Shown piece after piece: positions 8,544-16,451 of a DNA stretch of 64,000 nt. The stretch comes from Sulfolobales archaeon. GTDB taxonomy: Archaea; Thermoproteota; Thermoprotei_A; Sulfolobales; AG1. The number at the start of each line of letters is the position of its first letter. The stretch's first letter is position 1. The DNA is taken from contig JAVZPJ010000006.1 in assembly GCA_038881635.1 (NCBI GenBank), positions 21,010 through 85,009 of the forward strand. The letters run 5' to 3'. Under the pieces are notes generated by a model that saw nothing but the letters and a program-made list of their open reading frames with translations, did no database searches and had not been told where the DNA came from. The position numbers and the translations under genes are program-made.

Positions 8544-9308
8544 TTGAGATCTTCTGCTGAGAATTCTACCAGGATCAGAGCTGTGATAACCGATATAGAC
8601 GGAACTCTTACACAGAGTTCAGAGAGCTACGTGCTTCACATAGGTGCTGTTGAGATTATAAGAAGAATTGTTAGAGAAGGATATATTGTTGTTCTAGCTA
8701 GTGGAAATAGTATTCCCATGGTTCTAGGACTTGCAAGATACATAGGATCTTCTGATATCGTGATAGCTGAGAACGGAGGTGCTATAGCATATGAAAACGA
8801 GATCAAATGGCTTTGCAAAGATAGTGAGAGAGATAAACTAGTAGAATTTGAAGATCTTGTGTATAGAGAAGGTGTGTTGAGAGATCGCATTAGAAGAGGT
8901 TGGCAGAATGATTTCATGAGATGTAGTAAAGCATTTAAGATCCTGAGAAAGGATGAGAGAGCCGAAGAGATTAAAAGAATAATGATGAGAATAGCTGAAG
9001 AGAGAGGGTTCAAGGATCTCTTGATATCATATAGTGGTTTTGCAATCCATGTAAATCCTGTAGGCTGTAGCAAGGCTGAAGCAGCAGAGAAGCTACTTAA
9101 CCTCTATTCTATCTCATGGGATGAAACTCTAGCTATAGGTGATTCTGAGATAGATCTTGAGATGATCAGGAGAGCCGGCTACGGATGTCTCATAGCTAGC
9201 AAATATGAAGAGAATCTCAAGTGGGTTGGATGTACCTCATCTAGGAGAGCTGGCGAGGGATTCATAGAGATCATAGAGAAGATCTTAGGTTTTAAACTGG
9301 AGAGCTAG
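8544..9308 (+). CDS. pgp: Phosphoglycolate phosphatase (archaeal HAD, Cof-like)
   Basis: 254 residues, HAD hydrolase with a C2 cap. Motif I DIDGTLT lies near residue 17 (nucleophile and acid/base Asp), motif II ASGNS near 54, the motif III Lys in SKAEAAEKLL near 177, and motif IV IGDSEIDLEMI near 198. Length and motif spacing match the archaeal phosphoglycolate phosphatase group, which clears 2-phosphoglycolate; sucrose-phosphatase-like activity is an alternative. Starts at TTG 8544, 12 bases after the JAMM gene. An ATG at 8533 is out of frame. Confidence 0.8.
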   Translation: MRSSAENSTRIRAVITDIDGTLTQSSESYVLHIGAVEIIRRIVREGYIVVLASGNSIPMVLGLARYIGSSDIVIAENGGAIAYENEIKWLCKDSERDKLVEFEDLVYREGVLRDRIRRGWQNDFMRCSKAFKILRKDERAEEIKRIMMRIAEERGFKDLLISYSGFAIHVNPVGCSKAEAAEKLLNLYSISWDETLAIGDSEIDLEMIRRAGYGCLIASKYEENLKWVGCTSSRRAGEGFIEIIEKILGFKLES

Positions 9309-9391
9309 GACTCGAATTAATACAGGATCTTTGGACATAAGAAACTGCTGAAATGAATTGATCTTGTAAGATGATTGAGGATGGCCTCTAG

Positions 9392-10294
9392 CTATTTGAA
9401 TAGATCTAGCTTCAGATTCTTCCACCTTCTCTCCTCAGATAAAGTCTTCCACATATCTTCTGCCGTGCTGCATCTAACATTTTGCTCTCTGCATATTCTC
9501 ATGATCGCTTCCGAAAGATCTCTCCACCAGATATGAGTTTTGGTATTCATTATTCTTCTAATCTCCTCGCTTCCAAGGTTTTTTTCAAGTGCTTTCAATC
9601 CTCTTTCTCTCTCTCTGAAGAGATCTATTATAACCTCACTTTTTGTTTCTCTTGCGAGTTCTATTATTCTTCTGATATCCTCAAGTTTGTCATTGATTCT
9701 AGGTATTATAGGTCCTATGAAGATCCATGTAGAAATCCCTGAACTAGAGATCTTTCTCAAGGCTCTCTCGATAGCCATAGGATGAGTGGTTTTAGGCTCT
9801 ATTAATCTCTTCAGATCAGGATCTAGTGTTGTTATGGTGAAGCCTACATCAATTCTATCTCTATAAGTAGTGAGCAGATCTAGATCTCTTAAGATCAAAG
9901 GTGATTTGGTCTGTATAGATATTCTAAAGCTGTTGCTTGCTAGAATTTCTATAGATCTCCTGCTAAGCTTATAGAAAGCTTCTATAGGTATGTAAGGGTC
10001 TGTTATAGTAGACATTCCCACAACACCTCTCTTCAGGATTCTAACCTCTCTTCTGAGAACATCTATTAGATTGATCTTAACATAAACCACTTCACCCCAT
10101 CTCTCACCAGCTTCACCTCTAGTCATATCCTGAGCATAGCAGTAGAGACAACCATGCTGGCATCCTATATAGGGGTTGAGACTGTAATCATATTCTGGAA
10201 GACCTGATCTAGATAGAGCTTTTTTAACTCTTATCTCTCTAACCACTAGATCTCTCATTTTTACTTCATCTACATCTCTACTTTCTACCTGCAT
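9392..10294 (-). CDS. Radical SAM protein, SplB/Rv2578c-like
   Basis: 300 residues. The [4Fe-4S] cluster motif is CQHGCLYCYA (Cx3Cx2C) at about residues 44-53, in the NPYIGCQHGCLYCYA context typical of the spore-photoproduct-lyase-like radical SAM family. A DPY/QTKSP segment and a TIM-barrel pattern follow. Substrate unknown; the family name reflects similarity, not proven photoproduct repair. Its start overlaps the end of nre by 17 bases on the same strand, so the two are translationally coupled, and a nucleic-acid repair or modification role is a fair inference. Confidence 0.78.
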   Translation of the reverse strand: MQVESRDVDEVKMRDLVVREIRVKKALSRSGLPEYDYSLNPYIGCQHGCLYCYAQDMTRGEAGERWGEVVYVKINLIDVLRREVRILKRGVVGMSTITDPYIPIEAFYKLSRRSIEILASNSFRISIQTKSPLILRDLDLLTTYRDRIDVGFTITTLDPDLKRLIEPKTTHPMAIERALRKISSSGISTWIFIGPIIPRINDKLEDIRRIIELARETKSEVIIDLFRERERGLKALEKNLGSEEIRRIMNTKTHIWWRDLSEAIMRICREQNVRCSTAEDMWKTLSEERRWKNLKLDLFK

Positions 10295-11513
10295 ACGAGT
10301 CCAGCTTCTTCTCGAGTAGAATCTTAGATATATAAGATCTCTCGATCCATTTTTCTAGAGGTATTCTAAGAACTCCTCGAATCATGTTAAGAGCTTCTCT
10401 AAAACTTCCAGCTCTCATAGGTTTTCCACGCATCATCTCTCTAATATTTTCTCTGACAAACCACACTCCTATAGGAAGATCGAATCCTGGATAGATCTCT
10501 CTCCAGAGAATTGCAGAAGCCTGTCTACCCATAGAATGAAGAGCTTCTGCTACAGCAAGCCTCGAAGCATAATAGCATCCTCCTATAGAGGGGTAGCTAC
10601 TTCTACCGCTATGAAGCTCGTAATCTACTTCAATCTCAGGATTCAAACCCCAGGCATTCCATGTTGTTCCGGGAAACCATGCTTCGCCCCATTCAAACAT
10701 CCATTGCGTAGGAGCTAGTATCCCTATGAATAGATTTCCATGTGTTTTTCTTATGAATATCATGTAGTCTTCTATCAGAGGCATCTCTCTAATTCTCCTT
10801 ACAAGTTCTTCAGAAATCATGCTGTCAACAGCTGTTATAGCCCATCTTGTTGGCACTATTCTTCTACTTCTTCTACTACCTAGAGCTCCTATACTGAGAA
10901 TTCTAGAGATCTTATTTACATCAACTCCTGATCTATAGAGGATCTTCACAGCTTCAGAAGCTTTGAGATCCGTATCATAGTAAACCTTACTCACAGATCT
11001 ATCCATAGAGATGTTTGAATTTATCTCAAACCTTCTCAGATAAGACCAAGGACCTAGAGGAGGTGTGTGTTCTGAGAGAATACCTCCTCTAGGAGGTTTT
11101 TCAAAGCTCATGAAAATATCTACGGGTTTTGATGAGAGAGCTAGTTCTTGGATCTCTAGAAGTCTTCTATCAGGATCTCTAGCAGCATCAACATTATAAG
11201 ATACGCCTCCTCTCACAATTGAAAGTCTTAACGCTAGAAATCTCTCAAGATTCATTCTAAGCCATTTAGAAGGATCTTCCAAATGTGATGTGTCACCTCT
11301 GATAGGTGGCGCTGAGGGGTATATCATGATCTTTGGATATCCTACTCTACCCACAAAAACAGTAGGAGGAGAAGAACCTTCTAAAAATTCCGATTCAAGT
11401 TTTTGAGAAAGTATAAGATCTCTAGACTTCATAACTAGAATAGGACAGTACCCTCTACCACATAAATATTTTGACCCTCTACATCTGATGCAAAGCTCTG
11501 GTGATATTTTCAA
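10278..11513 (-). CDS. nre: Nre family DNA repair protein (DUF650/DUF651)
   Basis: 411 residues matching the archaeal Nre family, implicated in DNA-damage response through PCNA. An N-terminal zinc-binding cluster has Cys in CIRCRGSKYLCGRGYC (residues 8-23). GDTSHLEDPSKWL (about 74) begins the DUF650 region, with WGLNPEIEVDYELHSGRSSYPSIGGCYY further on in DUF651. The C-terminus ends EKKLDSYAGRK, a degenerate PCNA-interacting (PIP-like) pattern with L and Y spaced as in QxxLxxF. TTG start after a GAAGG ribosome-binding stretch. Overlaps the radical SAM gene downstream. Confidence 0.82.
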   Translation of the reverse strand: MKISPELCIRCRGSKYLCGRGYCPILVMKSRDLILSQKLESEFLEGSSPPTVFVGRVGYPKIMIYPSAPPIRGDTSHLEDPSKWLRMNLERFLALRLSIVRGGVSYNVDAARDPDRRLLEIQELALSSKPVDIFMSFEKPPRGGILSEHTPPLGPWSYLRRFEINSNISMDRSVSKVYYDTDLKASEAVKILYRSGVDVNKISRILSIGALGSRRSRRIVPTRWAITAVDSMISEELVRRIREMPLIEDYMIFIRKTHGNLFIGILAPTQWMFEWGEAWFPGTTWNAWGLNPEIEVDYELHSGRSSYPSIGGCYYASRLAVAEALHSMGRQASAILWREIYPGFDLPIGVWFVRENIREMMRGKPMRAGSFREALNMIRGVLRIPLEKWIERSYISKILLEKKLDSYAGRK

Positions 11514-11603
11514 AACCTTCTACTCCTAATATATAGAAATCAAATACTCAGTTAAATAATATAGGTAGACCTCTACTCACTCTCATTAAATCTCCTAGGC
11601 ATA

Positions 11604-11613
11604 TTTTTAAAAG
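11604..11613 (+). promoter_or_regulatory. TATA-box candidate for initiator tRNA
   Basis: TTTTTAAAAG lies 36-45 bases before the mature tRNA. With 26-base spacing, transcription would begin about 11635, leaving a short GC-rich 5' leader to be removed by RNase P. Confidence 0.4.
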
Positions 11614-11648
11614 GCTTGAAGAGTATAGTAATAATGGCGGGGCCGGGC

Positions 11649-11722
11649 AGCGGGGTAGGGCAGCCTGGTAGCCCGCGGGGCTCATAACCCCGAGGTCCGA
11701 GGTTCAAATCCTCGCCCCGCTA
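11649..11722 (+). tRNA. tRNA-iMet (CAT), initiator
   Basis: Full cloverleaf: acceptor AGCGGGG/CCCCGCT, D arm GGGC/GCCC, anticodon arm CGGGG-CTCATAA-CCCCG with anticodon CAT at 11683-11685, T arm CGAGG-TTCAAAT-CCTCG, discriminator A. The A1:U72 pair and three G:C pairs next to the anticodon loop identify the initiator rather than elongator Met. No intron and no encoded CCA. Confidence 0.95.
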
Positions 11723-11800
11723 TATTTAATCTGTTTAGATTTTGTTGCTACTTCTTATATTCTAGCTTCGATAATACTGATTTGAGAGAGGAAGCTTGCA

Positions 11801-12646
11801 ATGGATACACTGGTGATGATCATAGCATACTTCTTAACAGGTTTTCTAGGAGGCTTCATAGGATCTATGACAGGTCTTGGAGGAGCTTCTATAGCAACTC
11901 CTATACTAAGTACTATTCTTGGTGTTCCTTTAAGACTTTCTATAGCAACTTCTTTCGCTACGATCACGGCTAATAGTATTGCTAGTAGTGCTAGATATAT
12001 CTTGGAAGGACTTACCAGTATTAGATTAGGAATTCTAATAGCTCTACCAGCTCTTCTAGGAGTGGTAGTAGGAGTTTACACTAATATATCTCTAGATATT
12101 CGTATAATATACATCTTATATGGTTTGACTACGATATCTCTTATAATTCTAGGTCATCTTAAGACATGGTTTGGGAGAGTTTTCAGAATAGAAGGGATCT
12201 CTATAAAGAGATTAGATCTATTTATTGTAAGAGGTGATTATATTGATAGAAGTGAGAATAGAAATATACATTTCGAAGCTCATAACTATATTCCAGCTAT
12301 TCCTCTCATGATGTTAAGCGGCTTTATAGGAGGCTTGTTCGGAATCGGCGGAGGAGTTGTCAATGTTATCACAATGGAGATGGTTATGGGGGTGCCGATT
12401 AAGGTTGCTGTTGCTACCAGCACTTATGTTATAGGATATATATCTTCTGTGGGAAGTATACTCTACTGGAAGAAAGGTTTTCTAAGTATGGTGATAGCAA
12501 GTCTTATGATCCCTGGAATGATCCTAGGTTCAACTCTTGGATCCAGTCTCATGCCTAGGATGAGATCTCAATATGTTAGAATACTTTTCGAAGCAGTAGC
12601 ATTATTCCTAGCCTTTAGAATGCTTCTGGAGGGGTTAAGCCATTGA
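11801..12646 (+). CDS. TauE/SafE-type sulfite/anion exporter permease
   Basis: 281 residues, about eight TM helices in two repeats. Each half carries the family glycine-rich signature: FLGGFIGSMTGLGGASIATP near 18-35 and GFIGGLFGIGGGVVNV near 172-188. The family moves sulfite, sulfoacetate or other small organosulfur anions across the plasma membrane. The next gene (DUF1634) overlaps its stop by 4 bases, a pairing common in archaea, so the two probably form one transport unit. Substrate is not readable. Confidence 0.8.
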   Translation: MDTLVMIIAYFLTGFLGGFIGSMTGLGGASIATPILSTILGVPLRLSIATSFATITANSIASSARYILEGLTSIRLGILIALPALLGVVVGVYTNISLDIRIIYILYGLTTISLIILGHLKTWFGRVFRIEGISIKRLDLFIVRGDYIDRSENRNIHFEAHNYIPAIPLMMLSGFIGGLFGIGGGVVNVITMEMVMGVPIKVAVATSTYVIGYISSVGSILYWKKGFLSMVIASLMIPGMILGSTLGSSLMPRMRSQYVRILFEAVALFLAFRMLLEGLSH

Positions 12647-12963
12647 TGAGAGATTATAGAAGTATCCAAATTAAACTCTATAGATTCGGTATTCTGATAT
12701 CGCTGGTAATGCTGGTGTCAGGGCTTTCTCTAGCACTATACTTGAATTCAGGAGAAGCTTCTAAGATATTCGATGTAAGTAGTGTAAGAGATCTAGGTAT
12801 CTCAGGATCTCTGATGATAGCAGGACTTATAGTTCTTCTTACACTGCCTCTTCTCTCTCTAATAGTTCTTGCTATTGAAAGCATTATATCGAGAGATCGA
12901 AATAGTTTCATACTCTACATAATCCTAGCAGTTCTAATGATCTTGGTTATAGCAGGGATCTAG
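12643..12963 (+). CDS. DUF1634 small membrane protein, TauE partner
   Basis: 106 residues with three TM helices (about 12-32, 52-78 and 88-105). Length, topology and its position overlapping a TauE/SafE gene (ATGA overlap) match DUF1634, a family whose function is unknown but which is regularly encoded beside TauE-like permeases. Probably an accessory or stabilising subunit; this is inferred from context only. Confidence 0.7.
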   Translation: MMRDYRSIQIKLYRFGILISLVMLVSGLSLALYLNSGEASKIFDVSSVRDLGISGSLMIAGLIVLLTLPLLSLIVLAIESIISRDRNSFILYIILAVLMILVIAGI

Positions 12964-13061
12964 AGAATCTATTCAAATACTCTCGAAGCTTTTCCCCCGA
13001 CATAAGATCTATAAGGAATATCTATAAAGATTAGAGCAGTAGAGATCTAGGTTTTCAGGAT

Positions 13062-13982
13062 CTAGATTTTGATTTCAAGCTCCTCTAGAATTCTTCTTAT
13101 CTTCTCCTCGTTTTCTAACGGCTCAGGCGTGAGAGGTGGTCTAACATATGGTTTAACAGGTGTACCCAGTATATTCAGTGCTGTCTTTACCGCTGTAGGA
13201 TATGATGTAGCTATATCATATACACGTGCTAGTTTTAATAACTTCTTATACTCTCTATATGCTCTTTCGATCTCTCCTCGCAACCATGCATCATATACTG
13301 CCCTATGTATCTGTGGAGCTAGGTTAGCTAGAGCCATTATACCTCCGTCACCTCCCATCATAAGTACTGGTAGCAGTAGATCGTCTAAGCCTGTTAGAAT
13401 GGCGAAGTCTTTTCTCGCATTCTTTACTTCGAATATGAGCTCGCGAAGATATGTATAGCTATCATATGTTATCTTAGCTCCTACTATATTGCTATACTCC
13501 TTAGCCAGTTCTACGTATAGACTTACAGGTATGTTGATTCCTGTCATGGCAGGTATATTGTATATTATGATCGGTATATCGATCTTCTCTGCTACTCTAG
13601 AGAAATGAAGTTTAAGTCTACCACCTGAGATCTTGAAGAAGAATGGAGGTGTTATAATAACTCCATCTACTCCGAGATCCTTGAATAATAATCCGAGTTC
13701 TATGGAATGATCAGTATAGTTGCTACTAATACCAGGTAGAACCCATGTTTTTCCTCCTACCTCTTCTATAACGGTTCTCGTTAGATCTATAGATTCTTCT
13801 TTTCTCAAATGAACAAACTCTCCAGTCGTAGAATTAGGAAAGATCCCGTGAACACCTTTAGAAACCTGATATCTCACAAGCCATCTCACAGCTTCAAGAT
13901 CTATCGATAGATCTTCTTTAAAAGGTGTGATGAGAGGAGTTATAACTCCGTAGAATTTCGCTCCAGGCATTATATCACTCAT
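13062..13982 (-). CDS. DapA/NanA-family class I aldolase or synthase
   Basis: 306 residues, a (beta/alpha)8 barrel of the dihydrodipicolinate synthase superfamily. The Schiff-base Lys is in GAKITYDS (about 167), the partner Tyr in IIYNIPAMTG (about 138), and the substrate-carboxylate loop is NSTTGEF (about 50). The family covers dihydrodipicolinate synthase, N-acetylneuraminate lyase and 2-keto-3-deoxy-(phospho)gluconate aldolase. Neighbours are not lysine genes, so a keto-acid sugar aldolase is as likely as DapA. Starts at ATG 13982, with a second ATG 12 bases inside. Confidence 0.8.
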   Translation of the reverse strand: MSDIMPGAKFYGVITPLITPFKEDLSIDLEAVRWLVRYQVSKGVHGIFPNSTTGEFVHLRKEESIDLTRTVIEEVGGKTWVLPGISSNYTDHSIELGLLFKDLGVDGVIITPPFFFKISGGRLKLHFSRVAEKIDIPIIIYNIPAMTGINIPVSLYVELAKEYSNIVGAKITYDSYTYLRELIFEVKNARKDFAILTGLDDLLLPVLMMGGDGGIMALANLAPQIHRAVYDAWLRGEIERAYREYKKLLKLARVYDIATSYPTAVKTALNILGTPVKPYVRPPLTPEPLENEEKIRRILEELEIKI

Positions 13983-14089
13983 ATAGTTATTTCATGTTTA
14001 TAATAAAAACCATGGTATATCTATGGTACGAGATTCTATAGATCTCGGTTTTACAGGGTATTATGCAGAGCTTTTTATCGAGATATGTT

Positions 14090-14503
14090 CTAGGGATATG
14101 AGACCTCTACAAAGTATCTTCCTCCTTCTCTTAATCTTAGATAAAGTTTTAGATCTCTTCTGTTAAGTATTTCATAGATCCTCTTTATGATATCTATTGC
14201 TATGTTTTCTATAGTTGCATTCCCCAGAGGATTTATAATGATTCTTTTTCTCATGTCCTCTGGAAATATAGATATATCATAATCTCTGGGTACTATGATC
14301 TTTCTATCATAACTCTCTAGAACTTTTCCAAGGATCTTCTCAAGCTCTCTCAGATCAATTATGTATCCTTTCTCGTTGATAAAACCTTCAACACATAGAT
14401 CTATATAGTATGTATGTCCATGAGGATGCTCTCTCTCATTAAGAAGGTCTACAACATGGATAAGACTGATCTCTACACTCTGAACACCTACACAGATTCT
14501 CAT
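14090..14503 (-). CDS. 6-pyruvoyltetrahydropterin synthase/QueD-like protein with altered active site
   Basis: 137 residues of the PTPS/QueD T-fold family. The zinc ligands are present (His in SLIHVV near 16 and HGH near 28-30), as are the substrate Glu in NATIENIA (about 101) and Glu in LREGG (about 127). The usual catalytic Cys just before HGH is absent (sequence LNEREHPHGH) and the catalytic Asp-His pair reads YDRK, losing the His. It may resemble the PTPS-III type, where Glu replaces Cys, or have another pterin or deazaguanine role. Divergently transcribed from the next gene. Confidence 0.72.
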   Translation of the reverse strand: MRICVGVQSVEISLIHVVDLLNEREHPHGHTYYIDLCVEGFINEKGYIIDLRELEKILGKVLESYDRKIIVPRDYDISIFPEDMRKRIIINPLGNATIENIAIDIIKRIYEILNRRDLKLYLRLREGGRYFVEVSYP

Positions 14504-14552
14504 AGAACCATCATTATTTTAGCATTATTAGAGAATAATAAGCGGGTTAGAA

Positions 14553-15014
14553 ATGTCTCTTAAGAAAATACTAGAAGATGAGATCCTTCAGGAGAAGACT
14601 GTAGAACTGAGTAAAAGCGATCTAATAGAACTGGTAAACCAGCATCACCTAGCACTATCATGGTGTTCTCGTAGAGATGATATGAGAGAGGTATGTAGAA
14701 GATATCTTGAGACTGTCAGAAGTAGTATTAGAGCTCTAGCCTCTCTGAGAATGACTAAAATGCTACAATCCGATAATCCTCCCGCCTCAGATGAAATTCT
14801 TAACATAGTTGTTCTGATAAGAGATCTGTATCTTAGATATCTCTACGATCTTCCCATAGATCCTATGGAGAGGATTCCTGTGAGAATTAAAGCTGATATA
14901 AGATTAGGAGATAAGGTATTATTAAGAGGAAGAGGATATCTACTACCTCTGGTATTCGGTTTAAAACTTATAATCGCAGGACTTGCAGAGCCAATCATAC
15001 TACCCCTAGCCTAG
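14553..15014 (+). CDS. Possible GINS-type replication subunit (helical A-domain plus small C-terminal B-domain)
   Basis: 153 residues. A helical N-terminal region with a long central helix ending SIRALASLRMTKML (about 59-73) is followed by a compact beta region from about 115 with GDKVLLRGRGYLLPLVFGL and IAGLAEPI. This A-then-B order and the 'GD-x-V...LP...L...GLAE' pattern resemble archaeal Gins51/Sld5, which bridges MCM and primase at the fork. The match is by pattern only and the family is very divergent. ATG start in the 49-base divergent region shared with the PTPS gene. Confidence 0.4.
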   Translation: MSLKKILEDEILQEKTVELSKSDLIELVNQHHLALSWCSRRDDMREVCRRYLETVRSSIRALASLRMTKMLQSDNPPASDEILNIVVLIRDLYLRYLYDLPIDPMERIPVRIKADIRLGDKVLLRGRGYLLPLVFGLKLIIAGLAEPIILPLA

Positions 15015-15024
15015 GCCTCCACTT

Positions 15025-16299
15025 CTAACCTTCATAGATCCTGTCTATCAAAAGCACTTCCACGTATTCACCCTCGTCAAAACCCTCCAGATCTTCTGGG
15101 ATCACGAGAATCCCATTAGCTTTAGTAAGAGTAGAGAGGACACCGGAACCTGTTATAGCTAGAGGTTCTACTAAGATCTCTCCATTCTTCTTGAACACTC
15201 TGACTCTTACAAAACTTCTCGTAGAATGAGGATTTGCTATTCTCCTCACGATCCTCCCCCTCACCATAGGTTGAGGTTCTTCGTAGGCATTGTATGCCTT
15301 CAATATATATGGTTGTACAAAGAACTGAAAACCTACTAGGGAGGCTACTGGAAAGCCTGAGAACATGAATAGAGGCTTGCCTCTGACCATTGCAAGTCCT
15401 ATGGTTCTTCCAGGTCTTATTCTAACTCCATGGAATACTATTCTACTATCTTCTATAGAGCTCACAACGTTGGGTACGAGATCTTCTTCTCCAATGCTTG
15501 AACCTCCTGTTGTGATCATTATATCAACTTTTTCTAATCCTTCTAAAATCTTCTCCATAATAATACTTCTGTCATCAGGGACAGTCCCAAGATCTATCGG
15601 TTCACACCCTGAATCTCTAGCTAGAGCTAGTAGAAGAGGCTTAGAACTGTTAAGAACAAAACCACTCTCAGGATCATAAGAACCCCCAGGCTCTATAACC
15701 TCGGATCCCGTGGATAGAACTCCTATTCTAAGCCTCCTGAAAACAGGGACTCTAGTAATATTCTGTGCAGCTAGAGTAGCTATATGCCAAGGTTTGATCC
15801 TGGATCCTCTTCTCACAATTATATCTCCTCTTCTGAAATCCTCGCCAGCTCTAGACACATTCTGATAAGATGCTACAGGTTTTAGAACTAGGATACTATC
15901 CTCCCTCTCTATAACGTGCTCAGCCATTACAACAGCGTCAGCACCTCTTGGAAGAGGTGCTCCTGTGAAGATCTTCATAGCTTCTCCTGCACCTATCTCG
16001 GGAATTTTACTAGGCTTTTCCCCTGCTGTGATTCTTCCTATCAATCTTAGCTCTACAGGATTTGTCTCGGAAGCTCCATAGGTTTCTGAAGATCTCACAG
16101 CATACCCGTCAACAGCACTTCTATCAAAAGGAGGTATGTCGTATCGAGCTACTATATCTTTTGAAGCATATCTACCCAGAGAATCTAGTAATTCTACCTC
16201 CTCGCTTTCGATCTCTCTGATCGATATATTTTCAAACATGATCTTCAGAGCTTCACCATATGTTATGAGCCTCCTGAACCCCTTCATAGTATCTCTCAT
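15025..16299 (-). CDS. moeA: Molybdopterin molybdenumtransferase MoeA
   Basis: 424 residues. Inserts molybdenum or tungsten into the adenylated pterin cofactor. N-terminal PPFDRSAVDGYAV (about 56-68) is the MoeA signature, DFRRGDIIVRRG follows near 154, and the MoaB/Mog-like domain carries TTGGSSIGEED (about 265). The usual GNP-type loop reads FSGFPVASLVGF near 320. The C-terminal domain IV ends the protein. Hyperthermophilic crenarchaea use it for tungsten or molybdenum enzymes. It converges with the GINS-like gene 10 bases away. Confidence 0.92.
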   Translation of the reverse strand: MRDTMKGFRRLITYGEALKIMFENISIREIESEEVELLDSLGRYASKDIVARYDIPPFDRSAVDGYAVRSSETYGASETNPVELRLIGRITAGEKPSKIPEIGAGEAMKIFTGAPLPRGADAVVMAEHVIEREDSILVLKPVASYQNVSRAGEDFRRGDIIVRRGSRIKPWHIATLAAQNITRVPVFRRLRIGVLSTGSEVIEPGGSYDPESGFVLNSSKPLLLALARDSGCEPIDLGTVPDDRSIIMEKILEGLEKVDIMITTGGSSIGEEDLVPNVVSSIEDSRIVFHGVRIRPGRTIGLAMVRGKPLFMFSGFPVASLVGFQFFVQPYILKAYNAYEEPQPMVRGRIVRRIANPHSTRSFVRVRVFKKNGEILVEPLAITGSGVLSTLTKANGILVIPEDLEGFDEGEYVEVLLIDRIYEG

Positions 16300-16451
16300 A
16301 AAATCACCAGAATATGTTCTTATGCTAGAGTATTTATCTTAGATTTGTTTTAGAGAAGATTCTATTCTCTGCTAAATCTCTTCTACACTCAGAATGAGAG
16401 ATGTATCAGAAACAGGATCTTATAAGATCTTGAGAAATGAGATCTTAATAG

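Noticed and set aside
13069..13458. 129-residue frame antisense to the DapA-family gene
   Set aside because: Antisense shadow; the opposite strand carries clear aldolase motifs.
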